From contig NC_073696.1 of NCBI RefSeq assembly GCF_029784165.1, forward strand, positions 99,626,065 through 99,690,064: a stretch of DNA of 64,000 bases. Reading direction: 5' to 3'. Every line of letters begins with the position of its first letter. The first letter of the stretch is position 1. Below the pieces are notes generated by a model that saw nothing but the letters and a program-made list of their open reading frames with translations, did not search any database and was not told where the DNA came from. The position numbers and the translations under genes were made by a program. The DNA is from Wyeomyia smithii. Taxonomy: Eukaryota > Arthropoda > Insecta > Diptera > Culicidae. This document shows, in pieces, positions 11,196 to 23,009 of the stretch.

Positions 11196-11480
11196 TATAA
11201 CGACCAATCAGAGGACGTAATTTTCGTTTAAACAAGACTTGACAATTATCAATAGTACAATAGTTTGCATAATCAATCAACAATTTTCTACATTTGGGTG
11301 GATGCGTGTATAATTTCCCAAACAATTGCTGCAAAAATGATGGAAGTCGGTTGAAAACAAACCGATTTATAAGCATTTAAAAAGGGACATATTTCGTCCC
11401 CTTTTCGTTAATAGTTTTCCTATTTACATCCCTATGTGGTAGGCTAAAGAAAAACGTAGTTCTACGTCAAAATCACGTTT
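11196..11480 (+). repeat. Direct repeat copy B with CCAAT and TATA-like motifs
   Basis: This is the second copy of the 9606 repeat. GACCAATCAG lies at 11202-11211, TATAAG at 11368-11373, and the hairpin GGGAC-ATATTTC-GTCCC follows. It ends with ACGTAGTTCTACGTCAAAA. The two copies flank the module cluster, but they lack the TG...CA ends expected of LTRs. Confidence 0.6.
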
Positions 11481-14445
11481 TGCTCAGAAACATACACTCT
11501 AAAAGTCTGAGGAAAATTTGCGTTGTTGTAGAAAAAGATAATTGAAAATTTTTAATTTTTTATGCAATTTTTTGGAGTTTTATGGAGACTTATCAACGTA
11601 TGTCATAGCAATTAGGTTCAAAAATATACTGGAAAATCTTAAAATTAGTGTGATTATTCAGCTGTATACACTAGAGTAAAAAAAAATTTTTTTCATTTTG
11701 TTTGAAAAAAAAAATGGTTAATATTAGCAATAAATTGGTTTTCGCGTGTATCGATGTTTTTTTACCAACCCAAAGTCAAATTTATTTTGTTAACCCATTA
11801 CAACATCGCTAAGAGACTTATTCATGATTATTCATGTGAAATCATACTTAACCGAATAAAAAAATGAATTATTATCCCAAAATTGATTCCCAGTGTTTGT
11901 TTTATGAAAACAGGGCCATGAAACACCACATGCAAACTCCTCTCACCAAACACAAATATCACTGCCAGAGTTGAACAAATGGTTCGAGCTTGCATTTGGG
12001 TATTTACTCGCCAGTTACAGCCGAAGTAGAAGCTGTGTACCGGATATGTCGGCATACAGCATAAACAAATGGAGGTTCTCATGGTCGAACTTTCCAACAC
12101 TGCAGTCAGGTGTTTTATACACAAAATTGCATTGAGTTACCCGTCAATCTCACAACTACTCCCACGCATAAACCCGCAATCTCACACATATTGTTATACT
12201 CTTGAATCATGCGGCTCATATGTCTTTTATGGCTGACTGATTCTAGTTCATTCCTTTGAGTCGGTCTGATTGCTTGTGTATGTGGAGGAAACAAAGTTTT
12301 ATGTGTGCTTTACAATTCTGAAGTTTTATTCAAGTGTTTTACGAAGAAGCGAGCAATGTCTTACGAGGAAGTTCATAAGATCGATTTAGTGAGTTTGTTC
12401 ATACAACCTCGAACAGAGAATGTTATAAATGATTGAATTGAATTGATCAAGCACCGTTTTAAAACAGTTTTTTATAAACAATACCATAGAAAACTGTATC
12501 AACATTTGCTGGCTCTACAATCAAGATTTGCTAATTCGTTTCGTCTTCAGTAGTTTTGTTTGAATTGAATAGTTTTACAACTTTTCTGAAGAAACCATAT
12601 CTCTTGAATGCTCATATCAAAAATTAGATTCGTGCGCCATCTCTGCGGACAAATCGCGAACTAACTCTCAAAGCCATAAGAAGCGTTTTACTATTATGTG
12701 CATCTTTGCTGAAAACAGTAATCGTTTATCTCGTTCCACTAACGAGTTATTTACGTTCATATGAAAACACAAGACATTTGCCTCAGTTTACGTGGTTTAT
12801 AGACAGCCCCTGGTCAGTACAAAACTTTTCTTATATGTCATAATCATTTGCAGTGGAAAACCAACAATTTGGCACAAAAAAATGAATTTTGGCCGGAAAT
12901 TTCAATTTTTCGACCATTGTGCAATGGTCAAATATTTGACCTTCTGATTCTGACATAATGGTTAAATTTATTTGACATCATGGTTGTTGTTTGCCCCATG
13001 TAAAAATTGGAGAGTGACAAATAATTATCTTTGACCAAATTTTTATCTGTCAAAGAGTGACAAATATTTGACGCTTGGTCAAAGAGTGTACTACAGGCTT
13101 AAGACTTATGTTCACTATCTTTCTCTCTGCCCGTCTGCGATTCTATCCATATCTAGTAAAAAAGGCAACACAGTATTGGCTGCGTATCATCCGAACGAAG
13201 GTGTAATCCTGCGCATTTTTTTGTTTCGACAGTAATCATTTGTTGATGTATCTTCTTCTCTGTCACTCCTATATACTTCGCTTTGGAGTCAAAATGAATA
13301 ACAATTCACTTCTCGTCACTGTGTGCGTGCGGTGTCGAGCTGCAGGTGACTTGTCTCGTGTCGTTATGCTTTCTTCGTGTATAGGTGAAATTCGCCCTCT
13401 CCTTTTCAATCGACTTGGGCGAAATTGCCGCAAGCTATCATCATTCGGTTTCAGCTTCAGTGCTGCAGTCCGATTCGAGATCCAGTTGGAAGGAGTTGTT
13501 GAGTGTTTAAATTGAAGTGTTCGCCCAGTTTTCATTAGGCAAGAAATGTTATTTTCGGGTTTGATGTGCCAGCAAGGAACTTAACACCTAAATAGAGGCT
13601 ATTTTTCGGAGAACATTGGCTGTTCATTTGAGATATCTAACAAAATAGTGCTTCAAACAACAGTAAAACTAGGTTTGTGAACACCGCACCCACATGCAAA
13701 GAAAAAGAACGTGTTGAAAGGCAGGCGAAAAACTGCCGTACGGTATTCTTGTGCACAGTGGACTGTTGCGAAGAATTGTTATTTTCGAAAGGTTAAAGTT
13801 AGAGCCAAACGTTTGTCTAGTATGCACCGATAAATTGTGAAATTTGTAAACAAAAAAGTATCTACATTGAATTTCTGTATACTGAAATGTTTGTAAATTA
13901 TTTTAAGTATCATTTTATCTAGAAAAAATCTTCGGAAACGTTAACTTGTACACTCAAAAAGTACTTGAAATGATATTCTCTTCATCAAGTATAAAGCCGT
14001 AAATCATAGAAGAGAATACTTGTTAGAACAATTTGCGTAGATGAATTCATTATTATGTGCAATGAAATATGTTAATATGTGAAATTTGCGGAAATATCAA
14101 CAGTATTATTTGAAACAGAAAATTCATCAAAAAATAGTCCAGGTTTTTTTTGCCACGTTCAAGTTTGAACGAAATAAGTCGTAAGTCGCGTAAGGAATAT
14201 AGTGTGACTTCTGTCTACTTCCAGTACGACTAAACATAAAAAGCTGATAACGAACGACCTTGTCTTCATTCTTCTTTTGCCTATTCAATAGATATGATAT
14301 GACATTGTCTAAAATTGAATTACGTCACAAATAAAAAGCAAATTGGTAACAATATAAAAATCAGCATTCTGCAATTTTTTTTTTTTTCAATCATTAAAAC
14401 TACGTGTGTGAAACTTTGATAGATTGTTTGCTCCAATGACGCTAA
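11481..14445. other. Long non-coding AT-rich interval
   Basis: I see no conserved protein or RNA here. The part at 13240-13530 is less AT-rich and open on both strands, but the frames carry no recognisable domain. It could be a promoter or UTR segment. Confidence 0.35.
12912..12941. repeat. Overlapping palindromes in a TTTGAC-rich cluster
   Basis: GACCATTG-TG-CAATGGTC (12912-12929) overlaps the perfect palindrome GGTCAAATATTTGACC (12926-12941). Further TTTGAC/GTCAAA words follow to about 13085, including GTGACAAATATTTGAC. It may be a MITE remnant or a binding-site cluster. Confidence 0.5.
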
Positions 14446-14448
14446 TTA

Positions 14449-14594
14449 AGCCGTGGACATACTGGCGCGGCCTGTACTGTGAAGGCGGCTCATTCTGCCG
14501 CAGGTTAATATTTAGTTCTACTTATGGCTGTACATTAACCCACAGCAAGGTAAGCCGTCTTCACAGCGCAGGCCGCATCAGTATGTCAACGGCC
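14449..14594. mobile_element. PIF/Harbinger-like MITE, 146 bp
   Basis: Long inverted ends start AGCCGTGGACATACTGG on the left and end CAGTATGTCAACGGCC on the right, pairing over about 45 bp. A 3-bp TSD TTA occurs at 14446-14448 and 14595-14597, as in PIF/Harbinger elements. Confidence 0.75.
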
Positions 14595-14597
14595 TTA

Positions 14598-15655
14598 GAG
14601 TAGCAATTCGAGCTTTGAAGCTGAGATTTTTACGCTCAAAATCGTCAAGTGAAAAGAAATCCAACCTTAATGTTTTCAGGAAAAACACCGCTCAAGTGTA
14701 ACTATTTTCTGCACAGTTGAAAACAAAATTTGTTATACCAACTTCGAGGGTTTAGAAAAAAAAAAACGTGCGGCTTCAATCTTACTAACGGATTTTAAAT
14801 GCACTCGATATGCACTTTTATTTTCGTCCATAAGGGATGCGTTACGTATAAAAAAAATATTATTCCGAGAAACCGTGCAAAAAAAGAATCGGCTGCCTAA
14901 ATTGCATTGAACGGGGGATTCGTCTTGTGTAAAGAAAAAAAAAAAAATTGGGTTATTTCGGGTGTGTAAAAACGGTCGTGCAAAAAGAGAATCCGGTGTA
15001 ATGTGGAAAAATCGAAATTAATTCACATGAAAAGAGCGTCAAAAAATACAACGTAATGTTTTATTCTCTTCTATAAATCAGTACTGTTCAAAACGCTTTT
15101 CAACAACTTATTTAGAAAATTGCAAACCATGTTGACGTACAAATATTATTTACATGAATTTGCAAGGTTACACAGGACACTGGTACGGCAACTAGTTTGT
15201 AAAATTTACATCATGCCTCTAGTTTGCCCAAAATGTTCAAAACACTGACCCTATGAAGCAATTCCATAACTCCTACCACCCAGTGCACAAAAATACTAAC
15301 TTCATTTACTACTGCAGTGGTACAATAATACTTACTTTATGAATGGTAGAATATTTGATATAGGTACAATAAATGTTAATGAGATCCCAATTTTAAAAAG
15401 TATAAAACAAGTTGAATTAGTATCCCCGCAGCCCACTGTGCACACTGCGTTACGATTCTCAGGAGGGTACTGTTGATTTGTCATCACTTTACGACAGTGG
15501 TATTAGTTCGGCTTTGGTTGATGGCATTCAACGTTACTGCACTACTACTTCTGCAGGGTGAAGAGCGAAATTGAAGGAAGTTTTTTTAATTTCATATTAG
15601 AATCGAGCGCGCTGTTGCGGTGGTAGCGTAATTTGTGCACATATACACACACGTA
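14598..15655. other. AT-rich non-coding interval
   Basis: No gene, RNA or mobile element is recognised. Several long A runs occur (14755, 14936). Confidence 0.4.
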
Positions 15656-16313
15656 AACTCGAACGCACGCATACAGCTTAGGGAGAAGAAGACGTCGACA
15701 AAGCAAAAGTGACAGCTCTGCGGACGACGTCGGATTGGCACCTCCAGGAGAGTGAAGTTGTAAGCAACATTTTTTTCCAGTTTAGCTCGCCATAGAGTTA
15801 GAAATTGTGTGAAAAAAGTGGTGAAAGTTTGATGATAAATTTAGTTGCAGTTTCCTGTACGGATTTAGTGTAATATTCAAACAAAAGTTTACCATACGCG
15901 ATACTGCGGAAGGTAACTTTTGCCACTCGAGGATAATATTCGAGAACCGGAGCAACTTGATGATGTGAAAGGTTGGGCGAAGATTGCTGTGTCTTGCAGT
16001 TCACTAAAGTTATCAAAATAAAGTGTGTATTTTTACTGCGGAATAGTGTTGTTCATTTGACCAATAACAAGCGGCGCGTGATAGAGTGATCTGCGATTGT
16101 GAAGAAAACCTGTAATAGTTCAAGGAAAACTTCCATCGAAAGGAAATAAATTCAGTTAAAGAACGAGAAGCGCATTCATACGGCAGCGGATAAGGGGATA
16201 GGCGTGGTGAGAGACGGAACCATTGCTGATATCATTCTTCAAGACAAGCGACAAGCAAAACCTTGTGATATTCCGTCATCCATAGCCGTTCCACAGCCCA
16301 GGAGTGACATTCA
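15656..16313 (+). other. Candidate 5' UTR exon with splice donor
   Basis: This block has lower AT content than its surroundings and the style of a dipteran 5' UTR (for example GTGTGAAAAAAGTGGTGAAAG and CAAAATAAAGTGTG). It ends in a strong donor, CATTCAA|GTGAGTAAT, at 16313/16314. Short frames are open near the end (from about 16204) but have no ATG and no known motif. It may be the first exon of a plus-strand gene whose next exon lies outside this window or across the repeats downstream. This is inference from composition and one splice site. Confidence 0.3.
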
Positions 16314-16865
16314 AGTGAGTAATAATCATGTAGCATTTGTATCAATCGATGTCTCGATAGGTGGGTTATGTTGTTGTGGTGCCAGACGGTAGACTTAACA
16401 TACGCTCATGCTCGGTGGAGGCTAATTTAGCATTCTGGAAGCAAGAGCGGTCCTTATGGGTGTTTAAAATCCATTCCGCCGGACAATGTTTATGAGCTGT
16501 TTCAATTTAGAAGCTTGCCTCAATAGAAACAGCGGTCATTGGAGCCAATTGCAATGCAAATGATTGAGAATATCACCACTGATTGACTTCGTACAGCCTT
16601 GTACGTACTGTTAAAAACGTTGGCTGAAAGATGAAATTCAATAGAAGGAATGTGAAAGTTCTTGTGTAAAAAAGAATTTTTGAAGTAGAATCTCAACACA
16701 AATAGCTTACAGAAAAGCTATAAACAAAAAAATAACGCATTCATCAATAATTTTGTTGAAAAAAGAACTGGCTTAACAGATTTTAAACTACGTGAAAGGA
16801 AACCGCGTTATTTGCAGTGTTTCAAAAGTCTCATGATATGCTCCGTATATCATCAGATGTATTTA
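16314..16865 (+). other. Non-coding interval (intron-like)
   Basis: If the donor at 16314 is real, this is the start of a first intron. Nothing else is recognised. Confidence 0.3.
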
Positions 16866-16869
16866 GCGG

Positions 16870-17110
16870 TTGTGTCACATTTCCCCGAAAGTCATTTTCC
16901 CGAAACACAACTTCCCGAATGTACTGTTTCCCCGAATGTACCACTTCCCCGAAATTCATTTCCCCGAATTTTGGTTTCCCGAATGTACCATTTCCCCGAG
17001 TTTCGATTTCCCGAATGTACCGTTTTCCCGAATTTCGATTCCCCGAATGTAACATTTCCCCGAAATTTGATTCTTCGAGTGTGAATTTTCTCCGAAATTT
17101 ATTCCCCGAA
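16870..17110 (+). repeat. Minisatellite array, TTTCCCCGAATGTACC-type unit
   Basis: About fourteen head-to-tail copies of a 15-18-bp unit built on TTCCCCGAA followed by TGTACC, TTTCGA or similar. The same unit occurs in reverse orientation at 19089-19340. All three forward frames stay open because the unit lacks stops, so the apparent proteins are artefacts. Confidence 0.9.
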
Positions 17111-17237
17111 AGCGCGTTCTAAGCAATACTAGGATTTTCCCCCAAGAAATTCGGTTTATTGTTTCACGATGCAGGTGCGAAATGATAAGTAACTAATTAA
17201 TCACGCTTTCTTATAGGTCATAAAATTTTCGTAATAC

Positions 17238-17360
17238 ACTAAGGTCGCTTTTCACGCGGTTTTTTACGCGGCTATTTTTACGCGTATTCCGGATTTTACG
17301 CGGTTTTTTACGTATTTTTCACGCGGCACGTGTTCCCCGCGTAAAAAGCGACTTTGGTAT
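17238..17360. mobile_element. MITE with CGCTTTT(T/C)ACGCGG ends
   Basis: The left end ACTAAGGTCGCTTTTCACGCGG and the right end CCGCGTAAAAAGCGACTTTGGT are inverted repeats. The middle is made of further ACGCGG words. A related copy lies at 52845-52945. Confidence 0.7.
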
Positions 17361-17679
17361 ATAAGACATTTGCGCGATTCTATCGATGCGAGGTCATCGC
17401 GTGACCATCTACCCAACCAAAACCATACAACAAATGTTAACGAATTAATTCATGACAAAACCGCGCAGCGAAGGTCGCGCGTCCCCAGAGTTAATTTATG
17501 GGTATGAGAGCAAAAATTCATGTATGTATCTACTTCAAACTTCTTAGCGTTTTGTATGCTCAAACGAATTTGAATTCTATAACTACAAAAATAACGAAAG
17601 TTTAAATCTTGTGTTTTTTTATAAAATTATCCAAAGATTCGTATTTCCCTACTCATAGGTATGCTCGTACCCATAGGTG

Positions 17680-17945
17680 TATACCTGATGCGGCTTTGCC
17701 GCATAATCGAGGGCAAGGGACTGTGGCGGCCCCCAAGGCCGGCACTGCTCCCGCAGCCCGAGCCGGCCGCCGACCCGCCGTCGGAAGCGGCGGCCACGTG
17801 CACTTGAACAACTGATCTGTTGGATTTCCTAGGTCTATTCCAAACATAGAGGTGATCCCCTAGTTTACGTCCGAACGAGCGGTAGCGAGTAAGGACAGCA
17901 TTCACCCCGGACAATCGAGTTGGCCAAAGGCCACGAGTGTGTTGC
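17680..17945. other. GC-rich island inside AT-rich DNA
   Basis: Composition switches abruptly to GC-rich, with GGCGGC and CCGCCG words, between AT-rich flanks. Reading frames are open on both strands for about 65-107 codons, as expected of GC-rich DNA, and none shows a domain I recognise. It lies between the two inverted minisatellite arrays and may be captured DNA or a repeat core. Confidence 0.4.
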
Positions 17946-18818
17946 ATCATATGTAGTTTTTACTGTAAACTTATTTAAATGTAGAAATTGAGCTATTGAA
18001 AGTTTTCATAGACCGGAAGATAAAAATAGGGAAAACGGATCACTAAAAATCGCGATGTCTCATTTATTCAAATAAATATCAGAAACTTCAAGAGTTCCGC
18101 CCGGGAAGTTGATTTTTCAACTTTTACTGAATTTGAGTCAGTTTTAAAGTTGTTATTGTCTCTGAAATTTAGGCCAACATGTTTTTAAATAAACATATCT
18201 TTAAGAATATTGCATCGATTTTGATGAAATTTTCACAGCAGATGCATCCTAAGTTGTAGTTTCTAAAAATATGTTTGTTTGGACAAAAAAAATATTTTTT
18301 TAATAGTAACTATTTGAAAAAATATGTTAAAAAACAATGTTCTGGGGCACTGAAAAATCTGAAAAAAAAAACCAAGTATTTTCGACCAAATTTCGAAACT
18401 GTCCTGGAATTTTCGAGTTGGTGATAGTTTTTGTTCAAAAGTTCAAAGTTGGTGCCGCCACGCATTTTCAAGCGAGAAACGCCCCTAAACCCACCTTTCT
18501 TCAGTTTTCGTATCAAAATATGCAGCATATTTACCAAAAGCAATAGTATGGGCGCTCTTAATCCGCTGGTGCGTTTTATACGGTAGTCCTTTAACTAAAT
18601 TTTGCATTGTTTTTTAGTAAAGTGTGTAGATAGACTTGCGAGTTGTTTGGGCCATAAAGTTTATTGTTTTCGTCGTTAAATCGGGTAACAGACTAAGCAT
18701 ATTTTGACCGTTCTGCGGCTTGAAATTATTTCCATCAAACTCAGTTTACAAACCTCACAGAAGGAAAACAAATTACAGTAAAACGTTTCTGTTGTAGTTT
18801 CCGGAAAAATAGTACATA

Positions 18819-19088
18819 GGCGTCGTACACAAATTACGTAACGCTAAAAATCTAGATTTCAGACCCCCTTCTCCTCTTATGTAACGACAGGTAACGTTCG
18901 ACATGACTCCCCCATCTAAAATTACGTAGCGCTGATCAGGCTGACCCCCCTCTGAAATTTTGAATTTCGAGCAAACATCACAATGACGTAACTGTTTTTA
19001 CTACCCCCTCCCCCCTACGTAACAATAAGTAATGCAGACTCAACCCCTCTCCCCCCCTTCATGCGTTACGTAATTTGTGTACGACGTC
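18819..19088. mobile_element. MITE with CGTCGTACACAAATTACGTAACGC ends
   Basis: The left terminus (18821-18844) and right terminus (19063-19087) are inverted copies over 24 bp, beginning CGTCGTACACAAATTACG. The core is C-rich (CCCCCTCCCCCCTACG) with repeated TACGTAAC words. It abuts the reverse minisatellite array. No TSD is readable. Confidence 0.8.
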
Positions 19089-19340
19089 AGAAACATTCTC
19101 TGGGAAAATAATACATTCGGAAAATGATACATTATTTTTCGGGGAAATGTTACATTCGGGGAATCGTTTTTCGGGGAAATTTTTTCGGGAAAGTGTTGCA
19201 TTCGGGAAAATAATTTTCGGGGAATTGGTATATTCGGGAGAAAATCTTTCGGGGAAATGATCTTCGGGGAATCGGTACATTCGGAGACATATCTTTCGGG
19301 AAAATGGGTTTCGGGATAATGGTTTTCGGGGAATTGTTAT
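19089..19340 (-). repeat. Minisatellite array, inverted copy of the 16870 array
   Basis: Units of TTCGGGGAA with TACATTCGGG are the reverse complement of the 16870-17110 array. Together the two arrays form an inverted pair about 2 kb apart. Confidence 0.9.
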
Positions 19341-20265
19341 ACAATCAATACTACGTGAATAATTGCTACAATGTAGCACCACACCTTTGAGCGTCTAAAA
19401 TCTACATGCTTGTGTTATCAAAAGTAAAAAAAAAAACAGTTTGGAAAATGCTGTCTTCTTACAAGAGGCCGTCGCTTTCACCGTGTGGTTGGCAGTTGAA
19501 TCGTCCTGCGGATACCTCAACGACTTCGAGTAGCATCAATTCCATACCCTCGATTATAGTTTAAGTCACACCTTTCTAGCTTGGTTGATGAACATTAACG
19601 AAAGTATTCAGCTTCTTGCCTTTTAGTCTAAAAAATTTTCAGTCCATGTGTAATTGTTACAATGAATGTTATCATTATTGAATATCTTAATCGTCCTGAT
19701 CTTGTACATATTCTTAATACCCAGAGTCGGATTCTTCGTCGGACCACTAGCAGCTTAATATTCTTCGTCATTTTTACAATCCGCTTGATCGCCACGGATT
19801 TTTTTAGAATAAAACTTACTCAATTACGCAATTTATTTGTATTTTTCCTGTAAAAACCTAAAAATCACAGCAGCAAAATAGAAAACTGTTTGTGGTGGGT
19901 TAACTGTATCTGATTTCGCCCATTCGAATGTATAGGAAACCAAACAAATAAATCAAAAACTATCACTGATCTTATTTTTATCTTTACTATCATTTATTTG
20001 GGAATATTCGAGATGTTCAGATTTGATTTTCGAATTTGATGATTATTTTCAACTTGCGAATAAAATATGAATTACTTCAATACTAATCTTTCTGTGGATA
20101 CGATTGCAGGATATACAGTTTATACGATGCCTTGCTGTTGTATTTAAGTATATACGTGAGAGATACGTGAGAGAAATATCTGTCTCAAAAATTTTTGCAC
20201 TCATTAGATAAAGCCACTTAAAAACTGTACAACGATAAGATTAGCTAACCTTATCCGAACCCCGC
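19341..20265. other. AT-rich non-coding interval
   Basis: No gene or repeat family is recognised. Confidence 0.4.
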
Positions 20266-20273
20266 CTCAAAGT

Positions 20274-20470
20274 CAGGCCCGGATTTGAGGGGGGGGGCAA
20301 AGGGGGCAAATGCCCCGGGCCTCCCGATTCAAGGGGCCCCCCTAGCCCTTAGGCGACCTTTTTTTTTTTTTTGCTCGTCACCTTTCAGAACGTTACCTCT
20401 AAATGTTTTTAGAAAAGAGGGCCTCACAAACAAATTTGCCCCGGGCCCCCACCGTCTAAATCCGGCCCTG
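20274..20470. mobile_element. hAT-type MITE, 197 bp, G/C-tract arms
   Basis: The ends are CAGGCCCGGATTTGAG and CTAAATCCGGCCCTG. A perfect 8-bp TSD CTCAAAGT flanks it at 20266-20273 and 20471-20478, the hAT length. Inside, long G tracts on the left face C tracts on the right, around GCCCCGGGCC. Confidence 0.92.
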
Positions 20471-20478
20471 CTCAAAGT

Positions 20479-21800
20479 AGCATTTCATTCAAACCAACCG
20501 GCTGCTCCCTTCCCTTGGGATGTTGCGCTCTTCGGAATGCATTAGCGTAATTCACAAAGTTGTTCCCTTCACATGACATGAGCAACCCTCCCGTATTCCA
20601 CCAGCTGATTCGTTAAGCATGCCAAAAAGAATTTCACACCGTTCCGCTACCGGGGGGAAATTACACCCAATGAACGTATTCATCGTCGATGAAAAACTTT
20701 GGACTTCTGTTGCTTCCCCCAATTGCTGAAAGTTGTTATAAAACCGATGACGTTACAAACGAAACAAAAAAATCGAACGCAAAGGGATGATTCCGTTCTG
20801 CAGAGGGAACGCGAGATGGTCAGTGGGTGGTATAGGGAAGACAATTATACGCCCATCCCGGCTCCCCGTGCATCACAGCAAACAAGAACTGAGATGTTGA
20901 CACTCACACAAACACACGCAAATCTGAAACCAGAGGAGGTTTCACATCTTGTTTGTTTGGTGGCATAGGGCAATTGTTGTTATATCAAGACAATTCCGCG
21001 GATCCTCGGGCGACATCTTGCATTTCGCGAATTAAAATACGTTTTGGCTTCGGTCTTCCTATCCCCGTGAAGGTTTTTTATTTCTCGAGCTACCGAGGTT
21101 TAAGGAGTGGTTCTGTTGGTGTGTTTCGCAAGTCCATTTTTTGTTTGCATGCGCAGCCGACAGCACCAGAGAGTACCTTTAACCGGCGGAAGTCAAATAT
21201 CGATTTCTTGGTGCTTGCCCTTTACAAATCTGTCTCACACTACACGTTCACTGCATCCAGTGAGATTAGTAAGTAGGTACAACGTGACTTTTGTTGATTG
21301 ATGGTGGCGGTTTTTTATAGATTACCGCTGCTGCTGGTTGTTAGAGCATTTGAAGATTTCTAGGCTGTTCCTGTAATTAGTTTTCTAATAAAGTATCAGC
21401 ACCTCGGCATATGTTCGAGAAAAATTATTCATAAAGCAAATTCAATTTTTTTTTTTCTGTAAGTTTTGTACTAGGTCATACAACATCTTCATTTTTCATG
21501 CTGGGACACATTTTGTAAAAAATGAACAGCCTCCGACGTTACCTCAGATATCAAACGGTAGTCATTCTTTTAGCACATAATAAATTGCATTTTTTTATAT
21601 ATCTAATCATATATAACGTAAGGTGGCACAATGTTGTAATACGATATGCATATTTGAACTTTTTTGACTGTTTTGTTTTCTACACTGGATATGTATCCCA
21701 ATCATCTAGATGCGTTAAATGGATGAAATGTAGAATAATTTTGTAATACGCTAATTATACAGGATGATCGGTTACTTGTTGAGAATATTTCGGGGGTTAT
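20479..21800. other. Non-coding interval, mixed composition
   Basis: The part at 20950-21290 is less AT-rich and has open frames without known motifs. I see no supported gene. Confidence 0.35.
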
Positions 21801-21811
21801 TTTTGTTTTTT

Positions 21812-22080
21812 TTTAGCGAAATAAAATGAAAATTTAGTGCTCATTCGATGTTCATTAAATACCATAACGCCGAATTTAATGTCCTTCCTTTTTTTTATAA
21901 AATGCTCTGTTCTGTTAGCTCAATAGCTAGCAGAACAAGATACGATAATATCATTTTTAGCCAACAAACAATTATATAACGACCAAAATAATTAAATGCT
22001 TTGAAAAAAAAAACTGGTTTTCGTGATAGTTTAATTAATTTTTCTGAATTTAAAACAAAATATATTTCTGCATGCAAAGC
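21812..22080 (+). repeat. Foldback-family terminal repeat, left copy of second pair
   Basis: This starts ATGAAAATTTAGTGCTCATTCG and follows the terminal repeat of the 40026-45979 element, including ATTAAAT, TAGCTAGCAGAACA and ATAATTAAATGCTT blocks. The outermost 50 bp expected (ATGTCCCTTAAGC...) are missing or replaced. The same unit seems to resume at about 22768-22850 (TGATACAAAAAGATGCCAATCAAATGC), after an unrelated insert of about 690 bp. Confidence 0.75.
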
Positions 22081-23009
22081 TTCAATTTTTATGTGGGACT
22101 ACGTCTTTCTTCGCTTTACTGGGATATAGTCTGCAAAAACCGTGTAACGTTTTTTGATAGCGGAATGGAAGTTTACAATTGCTAATAGCTCTCATATAAC
22201 AGTCCCGAAATCAATAATTAATATGTCGTTAAAAAGCTAATATATACAAAATTTTTATACCACGATAATTATCCCCACCATTTCCTGATTACATGATGAA
22301 AATCACGGAAAAGTTTCAAGGGTTTATATCACTCATATTTAACGGAACGCAAACAATGTTCGTTTTAAAAACGTGTGTGCTGATTCTATTCGTGTCACTT
22401 CTGAAGTTGTGTTGCTTTCTCTTGAGCTAAAAAGGTAATTTGCGTTTCGCTGACACAGACATCAGAAAGGCTGACTAATAAAATGATAACTAGTAAATTT
22501 TAATTTGCTAGCAATACCAGTCAAATAGCATCACATTTGGCCAAAATTTTCACATCGCCCGATGATAAATAACATCAACATCTTAATTCTATGGGATTTC
22601 CTTACAGTTCCACGTATTATTGTTGGCAGATGTTTGTGCAACATTTATTGCAAGTTTCGTGAGTATACAGTACATTTATTGCAAGAAAAAGTGAGTATTA
22701 AAAATTTTAAAAAATGCTCATAAAAAACCTGGATTTCTTTTTCATTTAGAAATTTTGTTGAAATATTGTCATCAGAAAACTATCAGAAAATATTTGATAC
22801 AAAAAGATGCCAATCAAATGCTTCCATACGCAACTAGTTTAATTAAATACTGGGTGGTCAGAGAACCGATAATCCGAAGATGAACCGAGAAAAACCGGGT
22901 AGTTTAATGTGTTGGATTTAAACGTTAATTTTCGGTAACTGTATGCTTGGGATCAAGTTTTACGCACTATACATTTTATGACTCAAGGTTCCAGGAACCT
23001 TATAGTTGG

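Noticed and set aside
9606..11480. LTR pair of a retrotransposon
   Set aside because: The direct repeats lack TG...CA ends, a primer-binding site and any gag or pol between them.
16812..17122. Overlapping plus-strand frames with FPE/SPN repeats
   Set aside because: The frames are open only because the 15-18-bp minisatellite unit has no stop in any frame.
19059..19382. Minus-strand frame with repeated FPE/SRK phrases
   Set aside because: It is the inverted minisatellite array read as protein.
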